From positions 1-6,676 of the forward strand of contig JACQIJ010000215.1 in NCBI GenBank assembly GCA_016198545.1: a DNA stretch of 6,676 bases, given 5' to 3'. The position numbers and the translations under genes were made by a program. This document shows positions 1-6,540 of the stretch, piece after piece. Position 1 is the first letter of the stretch, and every line of letters begins with the position of its first letter. The notes under the pieces are model-generated. The model saw nothing but the letters and a program-made list of their open reading frames with translations. It was not told where the DNA came from and made no database searches. The DNA comes from Pseudomonadota bacterium (GTDB lineage Bacteria > Pseudomonadota > Alphaproteobacteria > Micavibrionales > Micavibrionaceae).

Positions 1-1370
1 CTGTCCAGATTGTTGGATATAGGGGTGAAGTGTTCCGGTTTTTTCATGACATTCTCCAGCGCATCCGGAACCGGCGGGGCGAAACCGGTGGCCTTTCTGA
101 CCGCATCCGGGAATTTTGCCGGGTGGGCGGTGGAAACGATGATCATGGGCAGGCCGCCCGGATTTTTTAAAAGATGTTTTTCTGCCGCGTGAAGGCCGAC
201 GGCCGTATGCGGGTCGATCATGACACCGTATTCCTTGCGGCATTTCCTCATCGCCGCGATCGTCTGATCGTCGGTGCAGCGGTATGCGGAAAAATCCGTC
301 CGCGCCGCGTTCATCAGGGATTCGTCGACAGTGAATGTTTTTTTCTTGGAAAAATCGTCCATGCATTTTTTCAGGGCGCTGTGATCGCATCCCAGAAGCC
401 CGAACAGGTATCGCTCGAAATTGCTGGAAATCTGGATATCCATGCTGGGGCTCAGGGTCGGGGAAACCCATAACTTTTTCATTTCTCCGCTTTCGAAAAA
501 GCGCGTGAGGATATCGTTGCGGTTGCTGCCGATAACAAGATTGCCGATAGGCGCGCCCATGCGCCGCGCGGCCCATGCGGCGAAAACATTGCCGAAATTT
601 CCCGTCGGAACGGCAAAGGAAACGGGCCGCGTGAATCCGTCCAGCGTAATGGATGCGTGTACGTAATAAACGATCTGCGCCATGATGCGCGCCCAGTTGA
701 TGGAATTTATGGCGGACATGTTTATGTCTGCGCGCAGTTTTTCATCCGCAAACAGTTCCTTGACGATGGTCTGGCAGTCGTCGAACGTTCCTTCCAGCGC
801 AATATTGTGAATGTTGGAATCCTTTATCGTCGTCATCTGCCGCCGCTGCACTTCGGATACGCGGCCGCGGGGATGCAGGATGAAGATGTCGATGTTATTC
901 CGCCCGCGGCAGGCGGCGATGGCTGCCGACCCTGTATCGCCGGACGTCGCCCCGACGATGGTGATGCGCTTGTTCTGCCGCGCCAGGACATGGTCGAACA
1001 GGCGTCCCAGCAATTGCAGCGCGTAGTCCTTGAACGAATAGGAGGGCCCGTGAAACAGTTCCAGCAGCCACAGGTCAGGCGCAATTTTTACAAGCGGCGC
1101 GATATCTGCGCTGTCGAAACTGCCGGCGTTATAGGTTTGTCCGATTATGGCGCGCAAATCGTTTTCGCCGATGGAGTCCCCGACAAAAGGCTTCATGACG
1201 TGAAAGGCCGTCTCGGCGTATGATTTACCTTTAAGGGATTTAAGCGCGGCCGGATCCGGTTCGGGCCATTGCGCGGGAACGTACAGTCCGCCGTCCGGCG
1301 CGAGGCCCGACAGCAGGACATCTGCAAATGATTGCGGCGCGCCGGGGCCGCGTGTGGAAATATATCTCAT
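1..1370 (-). CDS. thrC: Threonine synthase, C-terminus cut by window edge
   Basis: PLP enzyme converting O-phospho-L-homoserine to L-threonine, the last step of cytosolic threonine synthesis. My translation from the ATG at 1370-1368 gives 456 residues with no stop before the left edge; family members of this long type are about 460-470 residues, so only the last few are missing. Visible signatures are the N-terminal MRYISTRG and PDGGLYVP (25-32), the PLP lysine in SFKDYALQLLG (Lys114), the phosphate-binding loop VGATSGDTGSA (139-149), HPRGRVSEVQRRQMT (166-180), VPTGNFGNVFAAW (254-266), SPSMDIQISSNFERY (307-321), DPHTAVGLHAAEK (386-398) and STAHPAKFPDAV (413-424). An AGGGA at 1375-1379 lies four bases before the start. 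It follows the M32 peptidase gene by 51 bases on the same strand, so it may be cotranscribed. No frameshift or odd residue was seen. The family assignment is secure. Confidence 0.95.
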   Translation of the reverse strand, partial: MRYISTRGPGAPQSFADVLLSGLAPDGGLYVPAQWPEPDPAALKSLKGKSYAETAFHVMKPFVGDSIGENDLRAIIGQTYNAGSFDSADIAPLVKIAPDLWLLELFHGPSYSFKDYALQLLGRLFDHVLARQNKRITIVGATSGDTGSAAIAACRGRNNIDIFILHPRGRVSEVQRRQMTTIKDSNIHNIALEGTFDDCQTIVKELFADEKLRADINMSAINSINWARIMAQIVYYVHASITLDGFTRPVSFAVPTGNFGNVFAAWAARRMGAPIGNLVIGSNRNDILTRFFESGEMKKLWVSPTLSPSMDIQISSNFERYLFGLLGCDHSALKKCMDDFSKKKTFTVDESLMNAARTDFSAYRCTDDQTIAAMRKCRKEYGVMIDPHTAVGLHAAEKHLLKNPGGLPMIIVSTAHPAKFPDAVRKATGFAPPVPDALENVMKKPEHFTPISNNLD

Positions 1371-1421
1371 GGATTCCCTGTCGCGAATACTACCCCATGT
1401 CAGGGGCCGAGGCGATAGAAA

Positions 1422-2963
1422 TCAGGGTTGCGGAGCGAAGGGTCTGTCCAGATAGCGCCGGCTCAGGTGGTTCAGGTATGCCTGCGCCGTTCTTTCCTGT
1501 CCCGTCGCCGTGCGGAACAACTCCGCAGTCGTGAGAAGGGATCCTTTCGAATGCACGTTGTCGCCGATCCATTTTTTCAGAAGCGCGAAATCTCCTTCCG
1601 CCAGATTCGGTATAATGTCCGGATATTGCTTCAGGGCGCTTGCGAAGAACAGTACTGCGCCATCATCGCCGAACGTATAGGCCGGAAAATACCCGACAGC
1701 CAGCGTCGGCCAGTGCACGTCCTGCATGCAGCCCTTTTCATTTCCGGGCGGGCGTATACCCAGATAGCGGACCATCTTTTCATTCCATGCGTCGGGCAGG
1801 TCAGCGACGTCAAGGTTGCCTTCGATAATCGCTTTTTCCAGTTCCGTGCGCAGAATGACATGCATTGGATAGGTCATTTCATCGGCCTCGACGCGGATGA
1901 ATGTCGGATTTACCGTGTGAAGGATTTTTTGCAGGTTGGCAGTTTCCAGCGCGGGCTCCGTTCCGAAAACGGTGGCAGCCTGCCGCGACAGCCATCCTAT
2001 GAATTCCGGCGTCAGTCCGGCCTGAACCTCGATGATGCGCGATTGCGATTCATGGACATCCATTCCCAGCGCGTTTCCCGCCGGCTGGTCGCGCCAGGTT
2101 GTCGGCAGCCCCTGCTCGTAAAGGCCGTGCCCGCCTTCATGAATGCCGGCATAGATCGCGGGGGTAAAGTCGGATTCATCCGTGCGCGCCGTCAGCCATT
2201 CGTCATCCGGCGCGCCGCCGCTGGACGGGTGGCCTTTTATGATGTCAAAGCGACCGTGGTCAAAATCGAAGCCGATGGCGGCCAGCAGCATCCGGCACAG
2301 TTTTTCCTGCGCGGCATCACTATAACCGCCCCTGAGAGGAATCGGCGCACCCGCATTTTTTTGTTTTTCGACGGCCTCTTGAATCATGCCGGGAAGGTGC
2401 GTTGCCAGCGGCCCGAAAAGCCCGTCTATGTCTTTTTCGCGCAAGCCGGGATTATACTGATCGAGCAGCGCTTCGTAGACGGAGGAAATGCCGTATTTTT
2501 TCAGGAGTTCAAGTTTCGCCGCGCCCGCTTCGCGCATCAGGCCGAACGATTTTTTATATTGGCCCTGCATTTTTCCCCAGTCGCCGGACTTGTAATATTC
2601 CTGATGCAATGTCTGGCCGCTTCCTACGGCGTCATTGATCGTCTGTGCCAGGTCCGTGGGCAGGGAGGCTTTGTGAATCCACTGATGGCGCATAAGCTCG
2701 AGATTCCGCCGGTCGGCCAGAGACAGTTCGCCCGCGCCGGCCTCGGCCTCATCCAGGCGGTCGGCCAGGCGCGGGTCGGATATGATACGGTGAATGGCCA
2801 TTCCCAGCGCGGAATATTGTTTTTCGAATGTTGCCGCGCTTCCTTTGGGCATATGGGTTTCGGCATCCTTGACTGTTTTGCCCATCGTCTGTCCGATAAG
2901 ATTCATCTGCGCAAAATCGTATTTGAGCTGCTCGTATGCCTGCGCGGCCTTGCTTCCGGTCAT
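1422..2963 (-). CDS. M32 family metallocarboxypeptidase (carboxypeptidase Taq type)
   Basis: A 513-residue zinc carboxypeptidase, a normal length for peptidase family M32, predicted to remove C-terminal amino acids from peptides in the cytoplasm (no signal peptide seen). The zinc-binding HEXXH is HEGGH at 275-279 inside IYAGIHEGGHGLYEQGLP, and the third metal ligand is expected in HESQS (304-308, Glu305). Other family blocks are HPSSGG (245-250), the acidic TDESDF (261-266), IRVEADEMTYPMHVILRTEL (356-375), DLPDAWNEKM (388-397) and GYFPAYTFGD (424-433). The start is supported by AGGGGA five bases upstream. It lies 69 bases downstream of the lipoprotein gene and 51 bases upstream of thrC, all on the same strand. 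The substrate and exact cleavage preference cannot be read from the sequence. A long open frame on the opposite strand is a shadow of this gene. Confidence 0.94.
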   Translation of the reverse strand: MTGSKAAQAYEQLKYDFAQMNLIGQTMGKTVKDAETHMPKGSAATFEKQYSALGMAIHRIISDPRLADRLDEAEAGAGELSLADRRNLELMRHQWIHKASLPTDLAQTINDAVGSGQTLHQEYYKSGDWGKMQGQYKKSFGLMREAGAAKLELLKKYGISSVYEALLDQYNPGLREKDIDGLFGPLATHLPGMIQEAVEKQKNAGAPIPLRGGYSDAAQEKLCRMLLAAIGFDFDHGRFDIIKGHPSSGGAPDDEWLTARTDESDFTPAIYAGIHEGGHGLYEQGLPTTWRDQPAGNALGMDVHESQSRIIEVQAGLTPEFIGWLSRQAATVFGTEPALETANLQKILHTVNPTFIRVEADEMTYPMHVILRTELEKAIIEGNLDVADLPDAWNEKMVRYLGIRPPGNEKGCMQDVHWPTLAVGYFPAYTFGDDGAVLFFASALKQYPDIIPNLAEGDFALLKKWIGDNVHSKGSLLTTAELFRTATGQERTAQAYLNHLSRRYLDRPFAPQP

Positions 2964-2968
2964 GAAAA

Positions 2969-2974
2969 TCCCCT
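2969..2974 (-). promoter_or_regulatory. Ribosome binding site of the M32 peptidase gene
   Basis: On the minus strand the sequence reads AGGGGA, followed by five bases and then the ATG at 2963-2961. This is a good Shine-Dalgarno match and supports the chosen start. Confidence 0.6.
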
Positions 2975-2999
2975 GTTGTCTGTTAACTGAACTTGCCGC

Positions 3000-3029
3000 A
3001 CCTTAGGATAGTTTATGGCAATCTATCAA
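3000..3029 (-). promoter_or_regulatory. Weak candidate promoter for the M32 peptidase gene
   Basis: The 69-base gap between the lipoprotein and the peptidase reads, on the minus strand, TTGATA (3029-3024), an 18-base spacer, then TAAGGT (3005-3000). The -35 matches the sigma-70 consensus at five of six positions, the -10 at only three. No hairpin followed by a T-run was seen in the gap, so read-through from the gcv transcript is also possible. This is inference from consensus matching only. Confidence 0.22.
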
Positions 3030-3032
3030 GCG

Positions 3033-3356
3033 TTATCTGCCTTCGCGGCAGACCATCATCGTGCCGTCCGGCCATTCCAGAAGGATGTTTTCGCCGTTTT
3101 CCCAGTAAGTTAAGCCTTCCGCGCTGCGGAATTTCGCGCCGAAGGGCGCCTGCACGGGATCGATCTGCACCGTCGTATCGCCGATCGTTATGCGGGATGT
3201 CGCGCCCGACGGACCGCGCAACGCGTGTATCGCGCTCCCGTCGCGACAGATATAGACGGGGGCGTTCGCCGTGCCGCGGGGGTTTCCGGGCTCTTGCCCG
3301 CTTTCGCAGGAGGAAAGAAGCAGCATAGCGGAGATGAGCGGCAGGAACGCCTTCAT
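3033..3356 (-). CDS. Lipoprotein of the MliC/PliC lysozyme-inhibitor family
   Basis: A 107-residue predicted lipoprotein. It has a short signal peptide (MKAFLPLISAMLLLSSC) ending in the lipobox LSSC, with Cys17 as the lipidated residue, so it should sit in the envelope facing the periplasm. The mature domain has the layout of membrane-bound inhibitors of C-type lysozyme: VYICRDG (34-40) with Cys37, a central FGAKF (72-76) where the family usually has SGARY, YWENG (84-88) in place of the usual W-x-K-G, and a C-terminal MVC with Cys103 that could pair with Cys37. The residues expected to contact lysozyme look substituted, so true inhibition is uncertain. The ATG at 3356-3354 overlaps the gcvPB stop (ATGA), which suggests translational coupling. 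A GTG nine bases upstream (3365) is in frame but lacks a good ribosome site and would lengthen the signal peptide without benefit. The lipoprotein nature is very likely; the family call is fairly confident. Confidence 0.78.
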   Translation of the reverse strand: MKAFLPLISAMLLLSSCESGQEPGNPRGTANAPVYICRDGSAIHALRGPSGATSRITIGDTTVQIDPVQAPFGAKFRSAEGLTYWENGENILLEWPDGTMMVCREGR

Positions 3357-4873
3357 GCCCTCCACCGCAGTTTCGGTTCGCGCGCGGCGGTGACTTCATC
3401 AAGCCGCTGCCGTGGCGTGTTCTCAGGGAAATTGTGGAATTTGTCCGTATCGCCCGCTTTCACGTCGGCGGCGATTTTCTTCATGACCGTTATGAAGCGG
3501 TCTATGGAATCCTTGCTTTCGGTTTCTGTCGGCTCGATCAGCATCGCGCCGGCAACGACCAGCGGAAAATACACGGTCATAGGGTGGATGCCGTTTTCGC
3601 ACAGCGTCTTGGCGATATCGATCGTCGTGACGCCGGAATCTTTCTGAAATTTATCGGTCAGCAGGCATTCATGCATGCACGGTCCGCCGAAGGGTGCGTG
3701 GTAATCGCCCTTCAACTGAGACAGGATATAATTTGCGGACAGCACCGCGTCCTCCGCCACCTGTTTCAACCCGTCCGCGCCGTGGGACAATATATAGGAC
3801 AGCGCGCGCACATGCATTCCGAACTGCCCGGTAAAACCTTTCAGGCGGCCCATCGTTTCCTTGCGTTCGTCTTCATAGGCAAGGCGGAAGGTTTCGCCGC
3901 GCTTTTCGACCACGGGCACCGGCAGATACGGCGCCAGATCCTTCGTCACGCAGATCGGGCCGGAACCGGGCCCGCCGCCGCCATGCGGGGTGGAAAACGT
4001 CTTGTGCAGATTGATATGCATGACATCCACACCCAGCGCGCCGGGACGCGCCTTGCCGACCAGCGCGTTGAAATTCGCGCCGTCGCCGTAGAAATAGCCG
4101 CCCGCTTCATGCAGCAGTTTCGAGATTTCGAGGATGTCGCTTTCGAACAACCCGCAAGTATTCGGGTTCGTCACCATCATGCCCGCGACGTTTTTGCCGT
4201 CGCCCAGCGCTTCTTTGAAAGCGGCCACGGTCATGCGGCCCGTTTCCTTCGTCGGGATGACCTTCAATTCATAACCGCACATCGCCGCCGTCGCCGGGTT
4301 GGTGCCGTGTGCGGAATCGGGCACCAGCATGATATTGCGGTGGCTTTGTCCCTTCGCATCGTGGGCGCGGCGGATCGTCATGATGCCCGCAAGCTCTCCG
4401 TGTGCGCCCGCGGCGGGCGCAAGACACACACCGGGCAGCCCCGTCAATTCGCCCAGTATTTCCTGTAATTCGAACATCACGCGCAACGCGCCCTGCGCGG
4501 TCGATTCCGGTTGCAACGGATGGACATGCGCGAAGCCGGGAAACCGCGCGATCTTTTCGTTCAGACGCGGATTGTGCTTCATGGTACAGGAACCGAGCGG
4601 GAAAAACCCGTGATCGATGGAATAGTTCCACGTCGAAAGCCGCACGAAATGGCGCATCACCTGCGGCTCGCTCACTTGCGGCAAGCCAATATCGCCGCGC
4701 GCGGGCTGGCCGGTGCGGAGTTTTATCCCTTCCGGCTCCGGCAGATCGACGCCGGGTTCGTCCGAACGTTCTTTCTCCCACAGCAGGTTTTCTTCGTACA
4801 GCAGGCCGCGATTGCCGCCGGGAATTTCTTCCATTGCTTCCGATATTTCTACGATTTTACGCTCCGCGGTCAT
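3353..4873 (-). CDS. gcvPB: Glycine dehydrogenase (decarboxylating) subunit 2, GcvPB
   Basis: A 506-residue C-terminal half of the glycine cleavage P-protein. With GcvPA it uses PLP to decarboxylate glycine and passes the aminomethyl group to the lipoyl arm of GcvH. The PLP lysine is Lys291 in INLHKTFSTPHGGGGPG (287-303). Other family blocks are STWNYSIDHGFFPLGSCTMK (80-99), LAPAAGAHGELAGI (151-164), VPDSAHGTNPATAA (184-197), MVTNPNTCGLFE (233-244), FYGDGANFNAL (261-271) and GIHPMTVYFPLVVAGAMLIE (428-447). The ATG at 4873-4871 overlaps the gcvPA stop as ATGA and has AGAGG seven bases upstream. The frame stays open for another 188 codons upstream, but that stretch lies inside gcvPA and carries no GcvP homology, so it is excluded. 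The stop overlaps the next gene, the lipoprotein. Nothing essential looks missing. Confidence 0.96.
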   Translation of the reverse strand: MTAERKIVEISEAMEEIPGGNRGLLYEENLLWEKERSDEPGVDLPEPEGIKLRTGQPARGDIGLPQVSEPQVMRHFVRLSTWNYSIDHGFFPLGSCTMKHNPRLNEKIARFPGFAHVHPLQPESTAQGALRVMFELQEILGELTGLPGVCLAPAAGAHGELAGIMTIRRAHDAKGQSHRNIMLVPDSAHGTNPATAAMCGYELKVIPTKETGRMTVAAFKEALGDGKNVAGMMVTNPNTCGLFESDILEISKLLHEAGGYFYGDGANFNALVGKARPGALGVDVMHINLHKTFSTPHGGGGPGSGPICVTKDLAPYLPVPVVEKRGETFRLAYEDERKETMGRLKGFTGQFGMHVRALSYILSHGADGLKQVAEDAVLSANYILSQLKGDYHAPFGGPCMHECLLTDKFQKDSGVTTIDIAKTLCENGIHPMTVYFPLVVAGAMLIEPTETESKDSIDRFITVMKKIAADVKAGDTDKFHNFPENTPRQRLDEVTAAREPKLRWRA

Positions 4874-6153
4874 GCCAGCACCTCTTTCAACGCGCTGTAC
4901 AGTGCCGCGATATCCCCATCCGTCGTCATTTCCGTGGCTGCGAGCAACAGTTGGCCGCCGTCCAGCGCATAGCCCGCGATGATGCCGCGTTGCGCCAGCA
5001 TCTCCACTATGTTGGCGGAATTTCCGCACGGCAATTCCACCGCGAATTCGTTGAAAAAATTCTGCGTCAAAAGTTTCACGCTTTTTATTTTCGTCACCGC
5101 GTCGGCCAGGCGGCAGGCCGCTTCGTGGTTCAGCACGGCAAGCCGCCTGAACCCGTTCTCGCCCAGCAGCGCTATATGAACCGTGAATGCCAGCGCGCAC
5201 AGGCCCTGATTGGTGCAGATATTGGATGTCGCCTTTTCGCGGCGGATATGCTGTTCCCGCGTGGAGAGCGTCAGCACGAAACTGCGCCGCCCTTGCGCGT
5301 CCTTTGTCATGCCGCACAGGCGGCCGGGCATCTGCCGCACGAATTTTTCCTTCGTGGCGAAGAAACCCAGATGCGGGCCGCCAAAACTCATGGGCAGCCC
5401 GATGGAGCGCGCCTCGCCGCAGACGATATCCGCGCAATCCGGCGCGGGCAGCAGGCCCAGCGCGACGATTTCATTGACGACGACGACCAGCAGGGCTCCT
5501 GCGGCGTCGCATTTCTTCCGCCACGCATCGAGCGCGAAGGCGGCGCCGTAAAAATCGGGATATTGCAGGATCACGCAGGCCGTATCCGCATCGGGTCCGC
5601 CGTCCACGACCGACGCGCCTTCGAGATTGCCGGCATAGCTTTGCAGCACGCCGCGGTAATCGAAATGCAGCGCGTTGCCGATGACGATCCTGTTGCGTTT
5701 GGTCAGGCGCATGGCCATCAGCGCGGCCTCCGCCGTCGCCGTTGCGCCGTCATAAAGCGACGCATTCGCGATTTCCTGCCCGGTCAGCAGCGCGATGAAG
5801 GTCTGGAATTCGAAAATGGCGTTCAGCGTCCCCTGCGCGATCTCCGGCTGGTACGGGGTGTAGGCAGTCAGGAATTCGGAGCGCTGGATGATGTGATCGA
5901 CCGTCGCCGGGATATGGTGGTAGTAGCACCCAGCTCCGAGGAAAAAGGGCCCGTCGGGCGCGGCGTGGTTTTCATTGGCGTACGCGCCCAGCCTGCGCTC
6001 GACCTCCAGTTCCCCCATATGCAGCGGAATATCCGCCAGCCCATCTATAAACGCGCTTTTCGGGATGTCGCGGTACAATTCATCGACGGATTTCGCGCCG
6101 ATCGCCTGCAACATCGCCGCGCGGGAATTTTTCGTCTGGGGAAGATAGCGCAT
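4870..6153 (-). CDS. gcvPA: Glycine dehydrogenase (decarboxylating) subunit 1, GcvPA
   Basis: A 427-residue N-terminal half of the split P-protein, slightly shorter than the roughly 440-450 residues common in the family; it forms the active decarboxylase with GcvPB. It opens MRYLPQT, typical for GcvPA. It also shows FLGAGCYYHHIPA (71-83), SEFLTAYTPYQPEIAQGTL (92-110), ANASLYDGATATAEA (129-143), ADIVCGEARSIGLPMSFGGP (241-260) and SNICTNQGLCALA (310-322), all characteristic blocks. It carries no PLP-binding lysine of its own; that lies in GcvPB. The start is supported by AGGAG at 6163-6167, inside the end of gcvH. The gene follows gcvH by six bases and overlaps gcvPB by four, so coupled translation of the two subunits in similar amounts is plausible. 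Confidence 0.96.
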   Translation of the reverse strand: MRYLPQTKNSRAAMLQAIGAKSVDELYRDIPKSAFIDGLADIPLHMGELEVERRLGAYANENHAAPDGPFFLGAGCYYHHIPATVDHIIQRSEFLTAYTPYQPEIAQGTLNAIFEFQTFIALLTGQEIANASLYDGATATAEAALMAMRLTKRNRIVIGNALHFDYRGVLQSYAGNLEGASVVDGGPDADTACVILQYPDFYGAAFALDAWRKKCDAAGALLVVVVNEIVALGLLPAPDCADIVCGEARSIGLPMSFGGPHLGFFATKEKFVRQMPGRLCGMTKDAQGRRSFVLTLSTREQHIRREKATSNICTNQGLCALAFTVHIALLGENGFRRLAVLNHEAACRLADAVTKIKSVKLLTQNFFNEFAVELPCGNSANIVEMLAQRGIIAGYALDGGQLLLAATEMTTDGDIAALYSALKEVLA

Positions 6154-6159
6154 GAGAAT

Positions 6160-6540
6160 TTACTCCTGCTTGCTCAGAAACTCATCATAAGCCGCCTTGT
6201 CCATCAATCCTTCCAGATCCGCCGGGTTCGTGATTTTTATCTTCGCGATCCAGCCCTCCTCAAGAGATTTTTTTATAAGCTCCGGGTCGGAAGACAGGTT
6301 GTCGTTGATGGCGGCGACTTCGCCGCTGACGGGCGAATAGACTTCCGCGGCGGTCTTCACGGATTCGACGACGGCAAAACTGTCGCCCTTGCCGACCTTG
6401 CGGCCTATTTCAGGGAGTTCGACGAACACCAGGTCGCCCAGCGCGTCCTGCGCGTATTCGGTGATGCCGATGACGGCCACGTTGCCGCCTTCCAGTTTCA
6501 GCCATTCATGTTCCTTGGTGTATTTCAATGCGTCCGCCAT
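6160..6540 (-). CDS. gcvH: Glycine cleavage system H protein (lipoyl carrier)
   Basis: A 126-residue lipoyl-domain protein of normal GcvH length that shuttles the aminomethyl intermediate between the P, T and L proteins. The lipoylated residue is Lys62 in VVESVKTAAEVYSPVSGEV (58-76). The N-terminal YTKEHEWL (7-14), GITEYAQDALGDLVFVELPE (25-44), and the C-terminal GWIAKIKI (96-103) with DLEGLMD (108-114) and AYDEFL (117-122) complete the family pattern. The ATG at 6540-6538 is preceded by GGAGG at five bases. It is the first gene of the gcv cluster seen here, six bases before gcvPA. The upstream 136 bases are stop-ridden in all three minus frames and hold no gcvT, which often occupies that position. 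Confidence 0.97.
   Translation of the reverse strand: MADALKYTKEHEWLKLEGGNVAVIGITEYAQDALGDLVFVELPEIGRKVGKGDSFAVVESVKTAAEVYSPVSGEVAAINDNLSSDPELIKKSLEEGWIAKIKITNPADLEGLMDKAAYDEFLSKQE
6163..6167 (-). promoter_or_regulatory. gcvPA: Ribosome binding site of gcvPA
   Basis: AGGAG on the minus strand, within the last codons of gcvH and nine bases before the gcvPA ATG. It fixes the gcvPA start and ties its translation to the end of gcvH. Confidence 0.65.

Noticed and set aside
657..1223. 188-codon plus-strand frame opposite thrC, and an 83-codon minus-strand frame at 833-1084
   Set aside because: Both are shadows of thrC, whose correct frame reads through this region with the PLP lysine and phosphate loop intact.
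1393..1406. Possible hairpin (CCCC, six-base loop, GGGG) between the M32 gene and thrC
   Set aside because: A four-base stem with no following T-run on the minus strand does not make a convincing terminator.
369..1640. Repeated 11-base string TTCAGGGCGCT at 369-379 and 1630-1640
   Set aside because: Both copies encode the same tetrapeptide Ser-Ala-Leu-Lys with favoured codons in unrelated genes; coincidence.
1428..2990. 520-codon open frame on the plus strand opposite the M32 peptidase
   Set aside because: The minus-strand gene carries complete M32 motifs, while the plus frame has no recognisable domain and a skewed Arg/Phe/Gln composition typical of a shadow.
3010..3030. GATAG/CTATC inverted repeat in the gap before the M32 gene
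   Set aside because: The stem is five bases with an eleven-base loop and no T-run, so it fits neither a terminator nor a clear operator.
3434..4468. 344-codon open frame on the plus strand opposite gcvPB
   Set aside because: It lies wholly inside a gene with unmistakable GcvPB motifs and resembles no protein family I know.
4874..5437. 188-codon in-frame extension upstream of the gcvPB start
   Set aside because: It overlaps gcvPA in another frame, shows no GcvP homology, and the ATG at 4873 has a ribosome site and an ATGA coupling overlap. It is not a GcvPA-GcvPB fusion.
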